From assembly GCA_903891475.1 (NCBI GenBank), contig CAITEP010000004.1, positions 55,603 to 119,602 on the forward strand: DNA of 64,000 bases, read 5' to 3'. The translations under genes were made by a program, and so were the position numbers. The notes under the pieces were generated by a model. It had not been told where the DNA came from. It saw only the letters and a program-made list of their open reading frames with translations, and did not search any database. Source of the stretch: an uncultured Mucilaginibacter sp. (GTDB lineage: Bacteria > Bacteroidota > Bacteroidia > Sphingobacteriales > Sphingobacteriaceae). Below, one piece after another: positions 49,688 to 60,412 of this stretch (position 1 is the first letter of the stretch; every line of letters starts with the position of its first letter).

Positions 49688-50860
49688 ATGAATAAAGTAT
49701 TTTACAGTTTTATAATAATGAGTTGCCTGCTAATGGCGGCCTGTAAAAAGAAATTACCACCGGTAAACCCTGAAGTTCCGGTGAATATTATCAAGGCTAA
49801 AGCCGAACTGGTGCTTTATTTTGATAATTATCCGGCTACCACTACCGCGTTAAATCAGGTGAATTTATTGCCACAATTGCAAGGAGCCATCACTGGTATA
49901 TATTTTAAGGAAGGTGGACACGTAAACAAGGGCCAAAAATTATACGAAATTGATGAGCGTATTTATCAGGCAAATTATGATGCCGCCTTGGCCAATTTAA
50001 AGGTGCAACAAGGCAACCTGCAACAAGCTCAGCAAGACGCCGACCGTTACGAATACCTGAATAAAAACAATGCGGTTGCCAAACAAACCTACGACCATGC
50101 CATCATCGCCCTGCAAAACGCCAAGAATCAGGTAGCCTCGGCCGATCAGGCTGTTAAATCGGCAAAAACAAGTCTAAATTATACCGCTATTTACGCGCCG
50201 TTTAGTGGCACCATAGGTTTAAGTCAGGTTAAATTGGGTAATGTAGTATCGGCAGGTACTACGGTTTTAAACACCATCTCGACAGACGACCCGATGGCGG
50301 TTGATTTTATCATCAACGAAAAACAATTGCCACGCTTTGAAAAACTGTTTAATCAAAAAAATGCCCCTACCGATTCTCTGTTTACCCTGCAATTACCCGA
50401 TAATACCATGTATCCTTTCACAGGTAAAATTTCAGTCATTGATAGGGCGGTAGACCCGCAAACAGGTTCCATCACCGTAAGGTTGGTGTTCCCAAATCCA
50501 AAATTCTATTTAAGGCCGGGGATGAGCTGTGTAGTGAAGGTGCATAACCAGGATACCAAACCTCAACTGGTTTTACCTAATAAAGCCGTAATTGAGCAAA
50601 TGGGTGAGTTTTTTGTTTTTGTGGCGAAAGATACCGTAGTGAAGGATACCGTACCTGCAACAGGCAAAATAAGCGATAAAAAAGAGCTTTTAGCAGTCCA
50701 AAAAAAGGTTCAAACCGGACAAACCATAGGCCCGAAGGTGATTATAAAAAATGGGCTTAACCCCGGCGAGCGCGTAATAGTAGATGGTGTACAATCATTA
50801 CACAATGGCACTGTAATAACTACCGCCATAAAAATACCTCCGGCAGGTAAAGGCCGCTAA
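49688..50860 (+). CDS. RND efflux periplasmic adaptor (membrane fusion) subunit
   Basis: Lipobox MSCLLMAAC; GAITGIYFKEGGHVNKGQKLYEID, YAPFSGTIGLSQVKLGNVVSAG. Confidence 0.94.
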   Translation: MNKVFYSFIIMSCLLMAACKKKLPPVNPEVPVNIIKAKAELVLYFDNYPATTTALNQVNLLPQLQGAITGIYFKEGGHVNKGQKLYEIDERIYQANYDAALANLKVQQGNLQQAQQDADRYEYLNKNNAVAKQTYDHAIIALQNAKNQVASADQAVKSAKTSLNYTAIYAPFSGTIGLSQVKLGNVVSAGTTVLNTISTDDPMAVDFIINEKQLPRFEKLFNQKNAPTDSLFTLQLPDNTMYPFTGKISVIDRAVDPQTGSITVRLVFPNPKFYLRPGMSCVVKVHNQDTKPQLVLPNKAVIEQMGEFFVFVAKDTVVKDTVPATGKISDKKELLAVQKKVQTGQTIGPKVIIKNGLNPGERVIVDGVQSLHNGTVITTAIKIPPAGKGR

Positions 50861-50911
50861 TAGCAATAGTAAATTACCATTAATTGCCCTAGTAATAATG
50901 AACGTTAATTT

Positions 50912-53900
50912 ATGATAGCCAATACCTTTATAAAAAGGCCAATTATGGCCATTGTTATCTCCATTGTATTGGTCATTACCGGCACTGTTTGTATTTTGGT
51001 TTTACCCATCGACCAATATCCAGATATAACTCCGCCTGTGGTGCAGGTAAACGGACAATTTACCGGAGCTGATGCCCAAACGGTTGAACAAACTGTCGCG
51101 ACCCCTATTGAGCAACAGGTAAACGGTACACCCGGCATGGAATATATGCAGAGCAATAGTACCAACAACGGGCTCATGCAGTTAAATGTTACCTTTAATA
51201 TTGGCACAAATATTGACATTGCCGCGCTCGACGTGCAAAACAGGGTAAGCATTGCCACGCCCCTATTGCCGGCCGTGGTAAGCAGATTAGGGCTAACCGT
51301 AAGGGCGGTAAACCCAAGTATGCTCATGATGGTGGCCATATATGCGCCCAAAGGCTCGCATAACATTACTTTTTTAGATAATTACACCAATATTTTTATT
51401 CAGGATGCTTTATTAAGGGTGCCCGGTGTAGGTAGCATTAACCGTTTTACTGATAATTTTAGTATGCGGATATGGATGAATCCCGATAAAATGGCGGCCT
51501 ATAGTTTAACCCCCAGCGATGTAATTGCTGCCCTGAATGCGCAAAATGTGCAGGTAGCGGCTGGTACGGCGGGTGTTCCGCCACAATCATCTTCCCAAAC
51601 TTATGAGCTGGGTATTTTGGTAAATGGCAGGTTGAGCAAGGTATCTGATTTTCAAAAAATAATTTTAAAAACAAACCCTGCCACCGGGGCATTGGTTTAT
51701 TTAAAAGATGTTGCAAGGGTTGAATTGGGTAAGTTTACTTTCTCCAGCAATTCGTTTGTTGATGGTAAAAGGGCATCTTATTTGCAAATTTATCAGGCAC
51801 CAGGCAGTAACGCGCTCGAGACAGCCAAAGGTGTTTATGCCGAACTGGCCAAACTACAACAAACCTTCCCTTCGGATGTAGCATATAGTGTGCCCTTCGA
51901 GTCGGTTACGGTGGTGAAGGTATCCATGCAGGATGTGGTGTTTACCTTGTTAGAAACGCTCGCGCTGGTGGCAATTGTGGTATTTGTGTTTTTACAAAAC
52001 TGGCGGTCCACTTTAATTCCTATACTGGCTATTCCTGTTTCCATATTTGGCACTTTTTGCTTTTTTATTCCGCTGGGCTTTACCATCAATACCCTAACCA
52101 TGTTTGGCTTTGTATTGGCAATTGGCATAGTAGTAGATGATGCCATTATTGTGGTTGAGGCCGTGCAACATTACATCGACCATAATAAAATGTCGGCCAA
52201 GGAGGCAACCTATCAGGCCATGAAGGATATTTCGGCCCCGGTAATCGCCATCGCGCTTATATTGGCCGCCGTGTTTGTTCCGGTTGGTTTTATCCCCGGT
52301 ATCGTAGGCAGGTTGTACCAACAATTTGCCATCACCATTGCCATATCGGTAATTATCTCGGCATTTATCGCCCTCTCCTTAACACCCGCGCTTTGTACCC
52401 TATTGCTAAAACCTACCGATGTTAGTAAAGAACAAAAAGGCTTTAACAAGGTATTTTATGTATTCAACAAATGGTTCCAAAAAATAACCGATAAATATAC
52501 TTGGGGCGTTGATAAAAGTATAAAAGGTGCTAAATTAATTATCGTGCTATTGGTATGTATTTGTGTAGGTACGGTCTTTCTCTTCCAACATAAGCCTACA
52601 GGTTTTATCCCATCAGAAGATGATGGCAATTTGTACGTTACCTTTCAGCTGCCACCTGCTTCCTCCACCGCGCAATCGGTTGATGTGATGAAAAAACTGA
52701 TGAAAGTGGTGGAAAAAACACCTGGTATCGCGCATTATGCCGCGCTTTCTGGACTGAACGTGGTTACCAATGCAAGCAACTCCAACAATGGTACCATTTA
52801 TTGCCAGCTTGAACCTTGGGAAAAAAGAAGCGTAGCCGAGCAGCAAGTGCCGGGCATCATCACCGTATTGCAAAAACGGATAGAAGACGCGGGTATAAAA
52901 AACGCGAATGTGGAGGTAATACCACCATCGCCATTGCCCGGCGTAGGCTCAACGGTAGGGTTCAGCATCCAATTGGAGCAACGGAGTACCAACGATAATT
53001 TGCAAGATTTTGAAAACGTGGTAAACCGCTTTATTACCGAAGCCAATAAAAACAAGGCCATTAGTAAAGCCTTTACCTTTTATACCGCGCATACACCAAA
53101 TTATAGCTTAACGGTTGACCGTGAAAAATGCGAAAAATTGGGCGTGAACATCAACGATGTGTTTACCACTATACAGGCTTATATGGGTAGTTTGTATATT
53201 AACGACTTTACTACTTATAACCGTACCTTCCATGTGGTGGTACAGGCTGATACCGCCTTCCGGACGGTGATTAGCAATATGGATAAATATTATGTGCGTA
53301 ACCAGGCCAACCAAATGGTGCCGTTGGGTACGCTCATTAGTTATAAACCTACCGAGGCCGCGCCATTGATATCACATTTTAACATTTTCCGCACGGCCGA
53401 AATTGATGGCTCCTCCGCCGAAGGCTACAGCAGCAGCGAAACAATAGCTGCCTTGAGAGAGGTAGCCGCTAAGGTATTGCCCGAGGGTTATACCTATGAA
53501 TTTTCGGGTATGAGTAATGAGGAACTGAAGGCAGGGTCAGCCACCATCTATATCTTCCTGTTCTCTATCACCTTTGTGTTTTTGTTTTTGGCGGCCCTGT
53601 ACGAGAGCTGGTCGGTTCCGTTTTCGGTATTATTGGCTGTGCCAGTTGGTGCCTTTGGTGCCATCATCGCGCTGATTTGCGCACCCGCATTAACCGATAA
53701 TGTTTACGCGCAAATAGGTTTGATTACCTTAATTGGATTGGCTGCTAAAAATGCGATCCTGATTGTAGAGTTTGCCAAAGTTAGGGTGGATAGGGGCGAA
53801 GACCTCCTGAAATCAACTCTGGACGCGGTAAGGCTACGTCTGCGACCAATCATTATGACTTCCCTTGCCTTCATATTGGGTGTTTTGCCCTTGGTTTTGG

Positions 53901-54172
53901 CAACAGGGGCCGGGGCGGTTGCAAGGCGTACCATAGGCTTAACCGTTTTGGGTGGGATGCTTGCCGCATCCTCGCTGGCTATATTTATTGTTCCGGTTTT
54001 ATTTGTGGTGATTACCAAGCTTTCCTACGGGAAAAAGAAATTGGCCTACCTGCTCTCACACCATAACGAGCTAATGGAAAAAGCCAGAAAAGTGGAAGCC
54101 GAAAATATTGATGCCGAGCTGGAATTTGAAATACAAAAATCGCGTGAACTCAATAACATGAATGAAGCATGA
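50912..54172 (+). CDS. RND multidrug efflux permease (HAE1 family), copy 1
   Basis: MIANTFIKRPIMAIVISIVLVITG, GIVVDDAIIVVEAVQH, GLAAKNAILIVEFAKVRVDRGED. Confidence 0.96.
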   Translation: MIANTFIKRPIMAIVISIVLVITGTVCILVLPIDQYPDITPPVVQVNGQFTGADAQTVEQTVATPIEQQVNGTPGMEYMQSNSTNNGLMQLNVTFNIGTNIDIAALDVQNRVSIATPLLPAVVSRLGLTVRAVNPSMLMMVAIYAPKGSHNITFLDNYTNIFIQDALLRVPGVGSINRFTDNFSMRIWMNPDKMAAYSLTPSDVIAALNAQNVQVAAGTAGVPPQSSSQTYELGILVNGRLSKVSDFQKIILKTNPATGALVYLKDVARVELGKFTFSSNSFVDGKRASYLQIYQAPGSNALETAKGVYAELAKLQQTFPSDVAYSVPFESVTVVKVSMQDVVFTLLETLALVAIVVFVFLQNWRSTLIPILAIPVSIFGTFCFFIPLGFTINTLTMFGFVLAIGIVVDDAIIVVEAVQHYIDHNKMSAKEATYQAMKDISAPVIAIALILAAVFVPVGFIPGIVGRLYQQFAITIAISVIISAFIALSLTPALCTLLLKPTDVSKEQKGFNKVFYVFNKWFQKITDKYTWGVDKSIKGAKLIIVLLVCICVGTVFLFQHKPTGFIPSEDDGNLYVTFQLPPASSTAQSVDVMKKLMKVVEKTPGIAHYAALSGLNVVTNASNSNNGTIYCQLEPWEKRSVAEQQVPGIITVLQKRIEDAGIKNANVEVIPPSPLPGVGSTVGFSIQLEQRSTNDNLQDFENVVNRFITEANKNKAISKAFTFYTAHTPNYSLTVDREKCEKLGVNINDVFTTIQAYMGSLYINDFTTYNRTFHVVVQADTAFRTVISNMDKYYVRNQANQMVPLGTLISYKPTEAAPLISHFNIFRTAEIDGSSAEGYSSSETIAALREVAAKVLPEGYTYEFSGMSNEELKAGSATIYIFLFSITFVFLFLAALYESWSVPFSVLLAVPVGAFGAIIALICAPALTDNVYAQIGLITLIGLAAKNAILIVEFAKVRVDRGEDLLKSTLDAVRLRLRPIIMTSLAFILGVLPLVLATGAGAVARRTIGLTVLGGMLAASSLAIFIVPVLFVVITKLSYGKKKLAYLLSHHNELMEKARKVEAENIDAELEFEIQKSRELNNMNEA

Positions 54173-57100
54173 TTGCCAATACTTTTATAAAAAGACCGGT
54201 AACTGCCATAGTCATATCATTGATATTGGTGATTTCGGGTGTAATCTCGCTCATAAACCTCGCGGTTGACCAATACCCTAATATCTCTCCGCCCAGTGTA
54301 TCGGTAAACGGAGGCTATACCGGTGCCGATGCCGAAACAGTGGAGCAAACCGTGGCCATTCCCATTGAGGAGCAGGTAAACGGCACCCCCGGCATGGAAT
54401 ACATGCAAAGCACCAGTACCAACAGCGGGGGCATGGGTATTAATATTACCTTTAATGTAGGCACCAATGTGCATATTGCCGCGCTGAATGTGCAAAACAG
54501 GGTGGGTATAGCTTCGCCATTGTTGCCATCGGCGGTAAGCAAACTGGGTTTAACGGTACGTGCACGTAACCCCGACCAGTTGATGCTCATCGCCATTTAT
54601 TCGCCACACAAAACGCATAACATTACTTTTTTAGATAATTATACCAATATATTTATTCAGGATGCCATTTTGCGGGTGCCGGGGGTGGGCGATGTAAGCT
54701 CGCGGACTGATAATTTTAGCATGCGCATCTGGATGAATCCCGATAAAATGGCCTCCTATGGCTTAACACCTGCCAATATACAAACCGCCTTAACACAGCA
54801 AAATGTATATGTAGCGGCAGGCTCGGTAGGATCGCCACCGCAAAACCCATCACAAGCGCAGGAAATTGGCATTTTGGTAAATGGCATGTTGAGCAAGGCG
54901 AGCGATTATGAAAAAATCATCGTAAAATCCGACCCATTAACAGGCCATATGGTTTATTTGAAGGATGTGGCAAGGGTTGAACTGGGTAAATTTACTTTCT
55001 CCAGCAATTCATTTGTGGATGGTAAACGTTGCTCCACCATACAGGTATTCCAGTCGCCGGGTAGCAATGCCCTGCAAACAGCCGAAAATGTGTATAAAGA
55101 GCTGGCACATTTAAAAAAATCATTCCCCAACGATGTTGACTATATCATCCCCTACGAATCCATCACCATCATCAAAACCTCTATAAAAGAAGTTGTAGGT
55201 ACGCTTTTAATCGCGCTTGGTTTGGTAGCTCTGGTAGTACTGTTGTTTCTGCAAAACTGGCGTTCGGCCTTGATACCAATTTTGGCTATTCCGGTTTCCA
55301 TATTAGGTACTTTTTGCTTTTTTATTCCGCTGGGCTTTACGATAAATACCCTTACCATGTTTGGCTTTGTGTTGGCGATTGGGATAGTGGTAGATGATGC
55401 CATTATTGTGGTAGAAGCTGTACAACATTTTATTGATGAGCAAGGCATGACACCCAAGGAAGCCACCTATCATGCAATGAAAGAAATTTCGGCGCCGGTT
55501 ATTGCAATCGCCCTCATATTGGCGTCGGTATTTGTTCCCGTAAGTTTTGTGCCGGGCATAGTTGGGCGCCTGTACCAGCAATTTGCCATTACCATCGCCA
55601 TTTCGGTAATCATATCGGCTTTTGTGGCTTTATCACTAACCCCGGCCTTATGTACGCTTTTATTGAGACCAAGTAAGAAAAGCGATACCAAACCAAATTT
55701 AACAACAAGGTTTTTTAATTCGTTTAACCGCTTTTTCGATAGGCTTACCGTTAGTTATTCAAACAGTGTTACCAAATGCATTAAATATGCAAAGTTGGTT
55801 GTGGTGCTGCTGGTATGTATTTGCGCGGGTACTTATTACCTGTTTAAAATTAAGCCATCGGGCTTTGTACCGCCCGAGGATGGGGGGCGGCTTTTTGTTA
55901 CCTTCCAGTTGGCGGATGCTTCTTCCACCGTACAATCAGTAGGGGTAATGAACAAGCTGATGAAGATTGTGGGCTCCACCCCCGGCATATTGCACTATAC
56001 GGCCATTTCGGGTTTTAATATTTTAAACGGGGGAGCCAATTCAAACACCGGCTCCATGTTTTGCATGCTCACCCCTTGGGACGACCGCACAACCCCGACC
56101 ACCAAAATGCCCGGCATTATGATGGAGCTAAAAAAGCGGATAGCCCTGGCAGGTATTAAAAATGCCAATGTGGTAGTGATACAGCCACCACCCATACGGG
56201 GTATTGGTTTGGCCGCGGGTTTTAGCATGCAAATTGAACAAGGCAGCTCCACCGACGATATCCATCAGTTTGAAAAAGTGATTCGTAAATTTGTGGCGGC
56301 GGCGCAAAAGGTACCTTCTACCTCTTCCGCTTTCTGTTATTTTTCGGCACATACTCCAAGTTATGATTTAACCGTGGATAGGGTTAAATGCCAGAAACTG
56401 GGTGTTAATATCACCTCTGTTTTTGCCACCATGCAAGCTTATATGGGTAGCTTGTTTGTAAATAATTTTACACTGTACAACCGTACCTTCCACGTGGTGA
56501 TTCAGGCCGATACGGGTTATCGTTCCCTAATATCAAACATGGATAAATATTATGTGCAAAACCAGGAAGGTAAAATGCTGCCGCTTGGGGCGCTCATCTC
56601 TTACAAGCCTACCATTGCGGCTCCGCTTATATCGCATTTTAATATTTTCCGCTCGGCCGAGGTGGCTGGCTCCATTCCCGAAGGGTATAGTAGCGGACAA
56701 AGCATCAGCGACCTTAAAGAACTCGCCAAAAAGGTATTGCCACCGGGATATACCTACGATTTTTCGGGTTTAAGTTACGAGGAAATAAAGGCAGGCTCGC
56801 TGACCATTTACATTTTCCTGTTCTGCATCATCTTTGTATTCCTGTTTTTAGCGGCATTGTACGAGAGCTGGTCGGTTCCCTTTTCGGTGATGCTTACCGT
56901 GCCTGTGAGTGCATTTGGTGCCATTGTTGCCCTTTGGTGCGCGCCCTGGCTCACCAATAACGTGTATACCCAAATAGGCCTGATTACCTTAATCGGTCTG
57001 TCGGCCAAAAACGCCATCCTGATTGTAGAGTTTGCCAAAGTGCGGGTAGACCGTGGCGAACCCCTGCTCAAATCAACCATTGAGGCGGTAAAGCTGCGCC

Positions 57101-57426
57101 TGCGCCCCATTATCATGACTTCTATGGCCTTCATATTAGGCGTTATCCCCTTGGTACTGGCATCCGGCGCGGGTGGTGCCTCGCGCAATACCATAGGCGT
57201 TACCGTATTGGGTGGCATGATTGCCTCCAGCTCCATATCTATTTTCATAGTACCGGTGCTGTTTGTGTTGTTTACCAAATTCTCGTACGGAGCCAAACAA
57301 CTGGACTGGCTGCAAAGTCACCATGAAGAGCTAATGGAAAAAGCCAAAAAGGTAGAACAACAAAACATTGACAAAGAACTTGAATACGATATCGCTTTAG
57401 AAGCGGAGCGGAATAGGGAGGGGTAA
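54169..57426 (+). CDS. RND multidrug efflux permease (HAE1 family), copy 2
   Basis: Paralogous to copy 1 across its length; starts in ATGA overlap with copy 1. Confidence 0.96.
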   Translation: MIANTFIKRPVTAIVISLILVISGVISLINLAVDQYPNISPPSVSVNGGYTGADAETVEQTVAIPIEEQVNGTPGMEYMQSTSTNSGGMGINITFNVGTNVHIAALNVQNRVGIASPLLPSAVSKLGLTVRARNPDQLMLIAIYSPHKTHNITFLDNYTNIFIQDAILRVPGVGDVSSRTDNFSMRIWMNPDKMASYGLTPANIQTALTQQNVYVAAGSVGSPPQNPSQAQEIGILVNGMLSKASDYEKIIVKSDPLTGHMVYLKDVARVELGKFTFSSNSFVDGKRCSTIQVFQSPGSNALQTAENVYKELAHLKKSFPNDVDYIIPYESITIIKTSIKEVVGTLLIALGLVALVVLLFLQNWRSALIPILAIPVSILGTFCFFIPLGFTINTLTMFGFVLAIGIVVDDAIIVVEAVQHFIDEQGMTPKEATYHAMKEISAPVIAIALILASVFVPVSFVPGIVGRLYQQFAITIAISVIISAFVALSLTPALCTLLLRPSKKSDTKPNLTTRFFNSFNRFFDRLTVSYSNSVTKCIKYAKLVVVLLVCICAGTYYLFKIKPSGFVPPEDGGRLFVTFQLADASSTVQSVGVMNKLMKIVGSTPGILHYTAISGFNILNGGANSNTGSMFCMLTPWDDRTTPTTKMPGIMMELKKRIALAGIKNANVVVIQPPPIRGIGLAAGFSMQIEQGSSTDDIHQFEKVIRKFVAAAQKVPSTSSAFCYFSAHTPSYDLTVDRVKCQKLGVNITSVFATMQAYMGSLFVNNFTLYNRTFHVVIQADTGYRSLISNMDKYYVQNQEGKMLPLGALISYKPTIAAPLISHFNIFRSAEVAGSIPEGYSSGQSISDLKELAKKVLPPGYTYDFSGLSYEEIKAGSLTIYIFLFCIIFVFLFLAALYESWSVPFSVMLTVPVSAFGAIVALWCAPWLTNNVYTQIGLITLIGLSAKNAILIVEFAKVRVDRGEPLLKSTIEAVKLRLRPIIMTSMAFILGVIPLVLASGAGGASRNTIGVTVLGGMIASSSISIFIVPVLFVLFTKFSYGAKQLDWLQSHHEELMEKAKKVEQQNIDKELEYDIALEAERNREG

Positions 57427-57609
57427 ATGCAGTTGCAAACTATAGGCATAGTTGTTTGTAGAAGGATTCTATGGACAACAGGGATATTAAATTGCATGAG
57501 CTTAAACATTTAGATCAAACTGAAGTAGCAATCATTAAATAAAAATCCGAATTGCTTCCGCAAAGTGCTACATTGTGGTTTTAGGTAAAGTATTGCTACA
57601 TTAGGTAAA

Positions 57610-57705
57610 CTATTCGGAAACCATAAGAGAGCCTCTTGCGGTAGCATGGGGACGCATAAGTGCCCATCCGCCCAGCAATACAAATGCCAATGAAAAAAAT
57701 TTCAT
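57610..57705 (-). CDS. Possible 31-aa small secreted/truncated ORF MKFFSLAFVLLGGWALMRPHATARGSLMVSE
   Basis: Complete ATG-to-TAG frame with signal-peptide-like N-terminus; below ORF-caller length cut-off. Confidence 0.25.
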   Translation of the reverse strand: MKFFSLAFVLLGGWALMRPHATARGSLMVSE

Positions 57706-57753
57706 GCAAAAATAATTTAAGATGGTTTTTGTACTATTGTGTGACGAAGGGTA

Positions 57754-58524
57754 TTAGTTTTTACGCAGGTATATTTTACCAAATTCAGAAGAGAGTTTAA
57801 ATTCAAGCCCACCTCCATTAAGTTTACCTACAACCTCATTTCCCGAATCAGTCTCTTCATTGTTGTCCTCATGTTTTTCGAACGCTATTTTCAATTCGGG
57901 AGCGGCAAAAATATCCCCATGAGTAGTGCTAAGTTTTAAATTAGCCTTAGTTGAAGCGGGAATACTTATGTCAACAGTAGAGTAGACTGAAGCAATGGAA
58001 ATTGGACCCTTAATATGGTCGCTAAAAATTGCATCTATAGAGCCAAAAAGCGCATTAATAGTTGCCGGACCCGAAATATTTTCAAGCTTAATCTTATTGT
58101 AATCTGTTGAAATCTCAATTTCATTTTCCATGTTTTTAAAAATAATTTCACCTGAATTAGCCATTTTATGACAGGTAAGTGAAACAATCACATTTTTAGG
58201 AACTAAAATTTTAATTGCAAGATCAGAAGAACCAATTTGGTCTACTTCCGTTGTAGTGCCCCTTTGTTCCACACTAATACCTAATCCGGTATTGTCAGTA
58301 TAACCTCCACCGCCAATAGCCCTCAGCCCTTGGGCTCGAGGATCAATTTCTGTCTCTTTTTTTGTTGTACTGAAAACAATTTTGTTCCCATTATATCCCT
58401 CAACAGTAACTGCAGTAAGGTTTAAGACCATTTTACCAGCACTTTGATTTATTTTGTATTCCTGTGCTATTGCGCTTGAAATAAAGGCAATATTAAATAT
58501 TGGTATGATTAGATACTTTTTCAT
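57754..58524 (-). CDS. DUF4097-like / adhesin-head-like secreted protein
   Basis: Start MKKYLIIPIFNIAFISSAIAQEYK; beta-repeat sequence GEIIFKNMENEIEISTDYNKIKLENISGPATINALFGSI. Confidence 0.7.
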   Translation of the reverse strand: MKKYLIIPIFNIAFISSAIAQEYKINQSAGKMVLNLTAVTVEGYNGNKIVFSTTKKETEIDPRAQGLRAIGGGGYTDNTGLGISVEQRGTTTEVDQIGSSDLAIKILVPKNVIVSLTCHKMANSGEIIFKNMENEIEISTDYNKIKLENISGPATINALFGSIDAIFSDHIKGPISIASVYSTVDISIPASTKANLKLSTTHGDIFAAPELKIAFEKHEDNNEETDSGNEVVGKLNGGGLEFKLSSEFGKIYLRKN

Positions 58525-58704
58525 TTTCTTTTGATTTTTAATTGTGAGCATTTGATTATTGGGGTCAAGCTGCTATCCGTCATGCATGAACCGGATGACA
58601 TCTATCACCTATTTATTTTTATTATTCTTTTTCATGGTTGTTAAATCTCTTTTAAAAAGACTGTTTTTGTGCTTATTATTCAACATTTTATTAAGATAGC
58701 ACCA

Positions 58705-59517
58705 TCACGACCTTAACTGCATAATTCCCGAATAGGCACAATCTTTTACTGGCTTTTGTATTTTTTCATCGTTTATTAGCTTATCTAATTCTGTTAAAAT
58801 CTCGGCTTCTCGCATCCTTGTTAGTAAGTTGATCAATGCTATTTGAACTACAGGATCCTGTTGCTTTTTTAAAGAAGTGACTAGTTTTTTCCGGACATAA
58901 CTTTCTTTGTAAAATCGAGCCAAAGCATCTAAGGCTGCCAACCGTACATTTGCATTTGGATCGTTGTTCAAGGTTGAAACCAAAGCATCAACAATGTCGT
59001 TGTTTTTGTTTTCTAGTTTATCAGCTTCATAGGTAAAATTTATTCGCCTAGCTGGCGACTCCATATTGTTTAAGCCAGCAAAAATTACAGCTTTCTCCGA
59101 GCGCAAGGTTTTCGCTTTTAACTTAGCCATTATAACATGCCTTTGCTGATTTAAGTCTTGGTCAATTACATCCATACTTTCTGGTTCTACTTTTTTAGTT
59201 ACCTCGGGTACTTTGGCAATTGGCGTTATACTATCCAGACTTTTTTTAACAGGATTTATTGCAGGTATATTTATTTTTACGCTATTATCCTTATGATGGG
59301 ATGTTTGCAAAAGCCAAACTGTGATACCACAAGTAAATAAGAGTATGGCTGCTGCAGCCCAATTCATTGCTTTAAATGAAATAATTATACCTTTCGATTT
59401 AACTTCGGGCTTTACCCGCATGTTTTTCAATATCTTGTCTAATACAACAGGCGAAGGTGTTGCTTTGTCGAATTCTTCCTGATTATTTCGAATAAACTGT
59501 TCTAAATTATTTTTCAC
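58705..59517 (-). CDS. Putative membrane-anchored anti-sigma-like protein with extracytoplasmic HEAT repeats
   Basis: N-terminal LEQFIRNNQEEFDKATPSPVVLDKILKNM, single TM WAAAAILLFTCGITVWLL, HEAT repeats NNDPNANVRLAALDALARF; overlaps sigma gene by 11 bp. Confidence 0.7.
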   Translation of the reverse strand: MKNNLEQFIRNNQEEFDKATPSPVVLDKILKNMRVKPEVKSKGIIISFKAMNWAAAAILLFTCGITVWLLQTSHHKDNSVKINIPAINPVKKSLDSITPIAKVPEVTKKVEPESMDVIDQDLNQQRHVIMAKLKAKTLRSEKAVIFAGLNNMESPARRINFTYEADKLENKNNDIVDALVSTLNNDPNANVRLAALDALARFYKESYVRKKLVTSLKKQQDPVVQIALINLLTRMREAEILTELDKLINDEKIQKPVKDCAYSGIMQLRS

Positions 59518-60049
59518 GATATGCTCCCTCCTTTAGAATATTCAATATTTTATGTTTAGCACGATGGTACTGCGTTCTTACTGTTGTATGTTCAATACCC
59601 AAAATTTGGGCAATTTCTGCTTGGGGTATATTTTCAATCACATATAAGTTAAAAACAGTGCGGTAGGCATCGGGCAATTCCGCTATAGCTTCACTTATGG
59701 TATCCATAGTATATTCAAATGTTTCTTCATCAATGCAATCGTCTTCCACTACCCCGTAATTGGAGTCCAATTCAATAAACTTCAATTTCCTTTTCCTTAA
59801 AAGGTCAATTGATTTATTGATGGCAATTCTTTTAACCCAAGGTCTAAATCCGGTATTTTCTTTTAAACCCAAAATTCCTTGGAAAGCGGCTACAAAACTC
59901 TCCTGTAAAATATCCTCTGCTTCATCAGTATATTTCACTAGCCGCAATATTGTATTATATACCGCTGTTGCGTGTGCATTGTAAAGCCCGGTGTACGATT
60001 TCTGATCGCCACTCTTGCACATAGCAACCAAATCTTCCTGTTTAATCAT
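59507..60049 (-). CDS. ECF RNA polymerase sigma factor
   Basis: DEAEDILQESFVAAFQ (sigma2), IPQAEIAQILGIEHTTVRTQYHRAKHKI (sigma4). Confidence 0.93.
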   Translation of the reverse strand: MIKQEDLVAMCKSGDQKSYTGLYNAHATAVYNTILRLVKYTDEAEDILQESFVAAFQGILGLKENTGFRPWVKRIAINKSIDLLRKRKLKFIELDSNYGVVEDDCIDEETFEYTMDTISEAIAELPDAYRTVFNLYVIENIPQAEIAQILGIEHTTVRTQYHRAKHKILNILKEGAYREK

Positions 60050-60412
60050 TAATGGAATTACAAAACGGTATGAAATACTTCTATTGTTATACTCTCTAAT
60101 CGTAAGATCTTGAATAATGTTACAAGTATTTTATAAAAATTTATAAAAAAATGTTTTTTATCCTTAGACGCTTTAAACTTCAAGCAACTATTAAAGAAGA
60201 TTATGCCTTTATGAGTAAATTTCACTAAAAAAGAAGCACCACTCAACTTAATCAACCCTTCTCCCAATTTATACTTTTGGAATTGAATTTCTAGGTGTTA
60301 GAATATTGGGAGGACTGGCTTTTATGTGTCAAAAAAAGGCCTTTAAAAATTGGAATAAGTATTACCGATTGTTTGCCAAAAAAATGATAAAAAGTAGCCA
60401 TTTTTTGGTGCA

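Noticed and set aside
51459-57324. Many minus-strand ORFs opposite the RND permeases (and similar antisense ORFs opposite cphA, ispG, metG, fumC, parA)
   Set aside because: Shadow ORFs fully antisense to strongly supported genes, low-complexity compositions, no recognisable domains.
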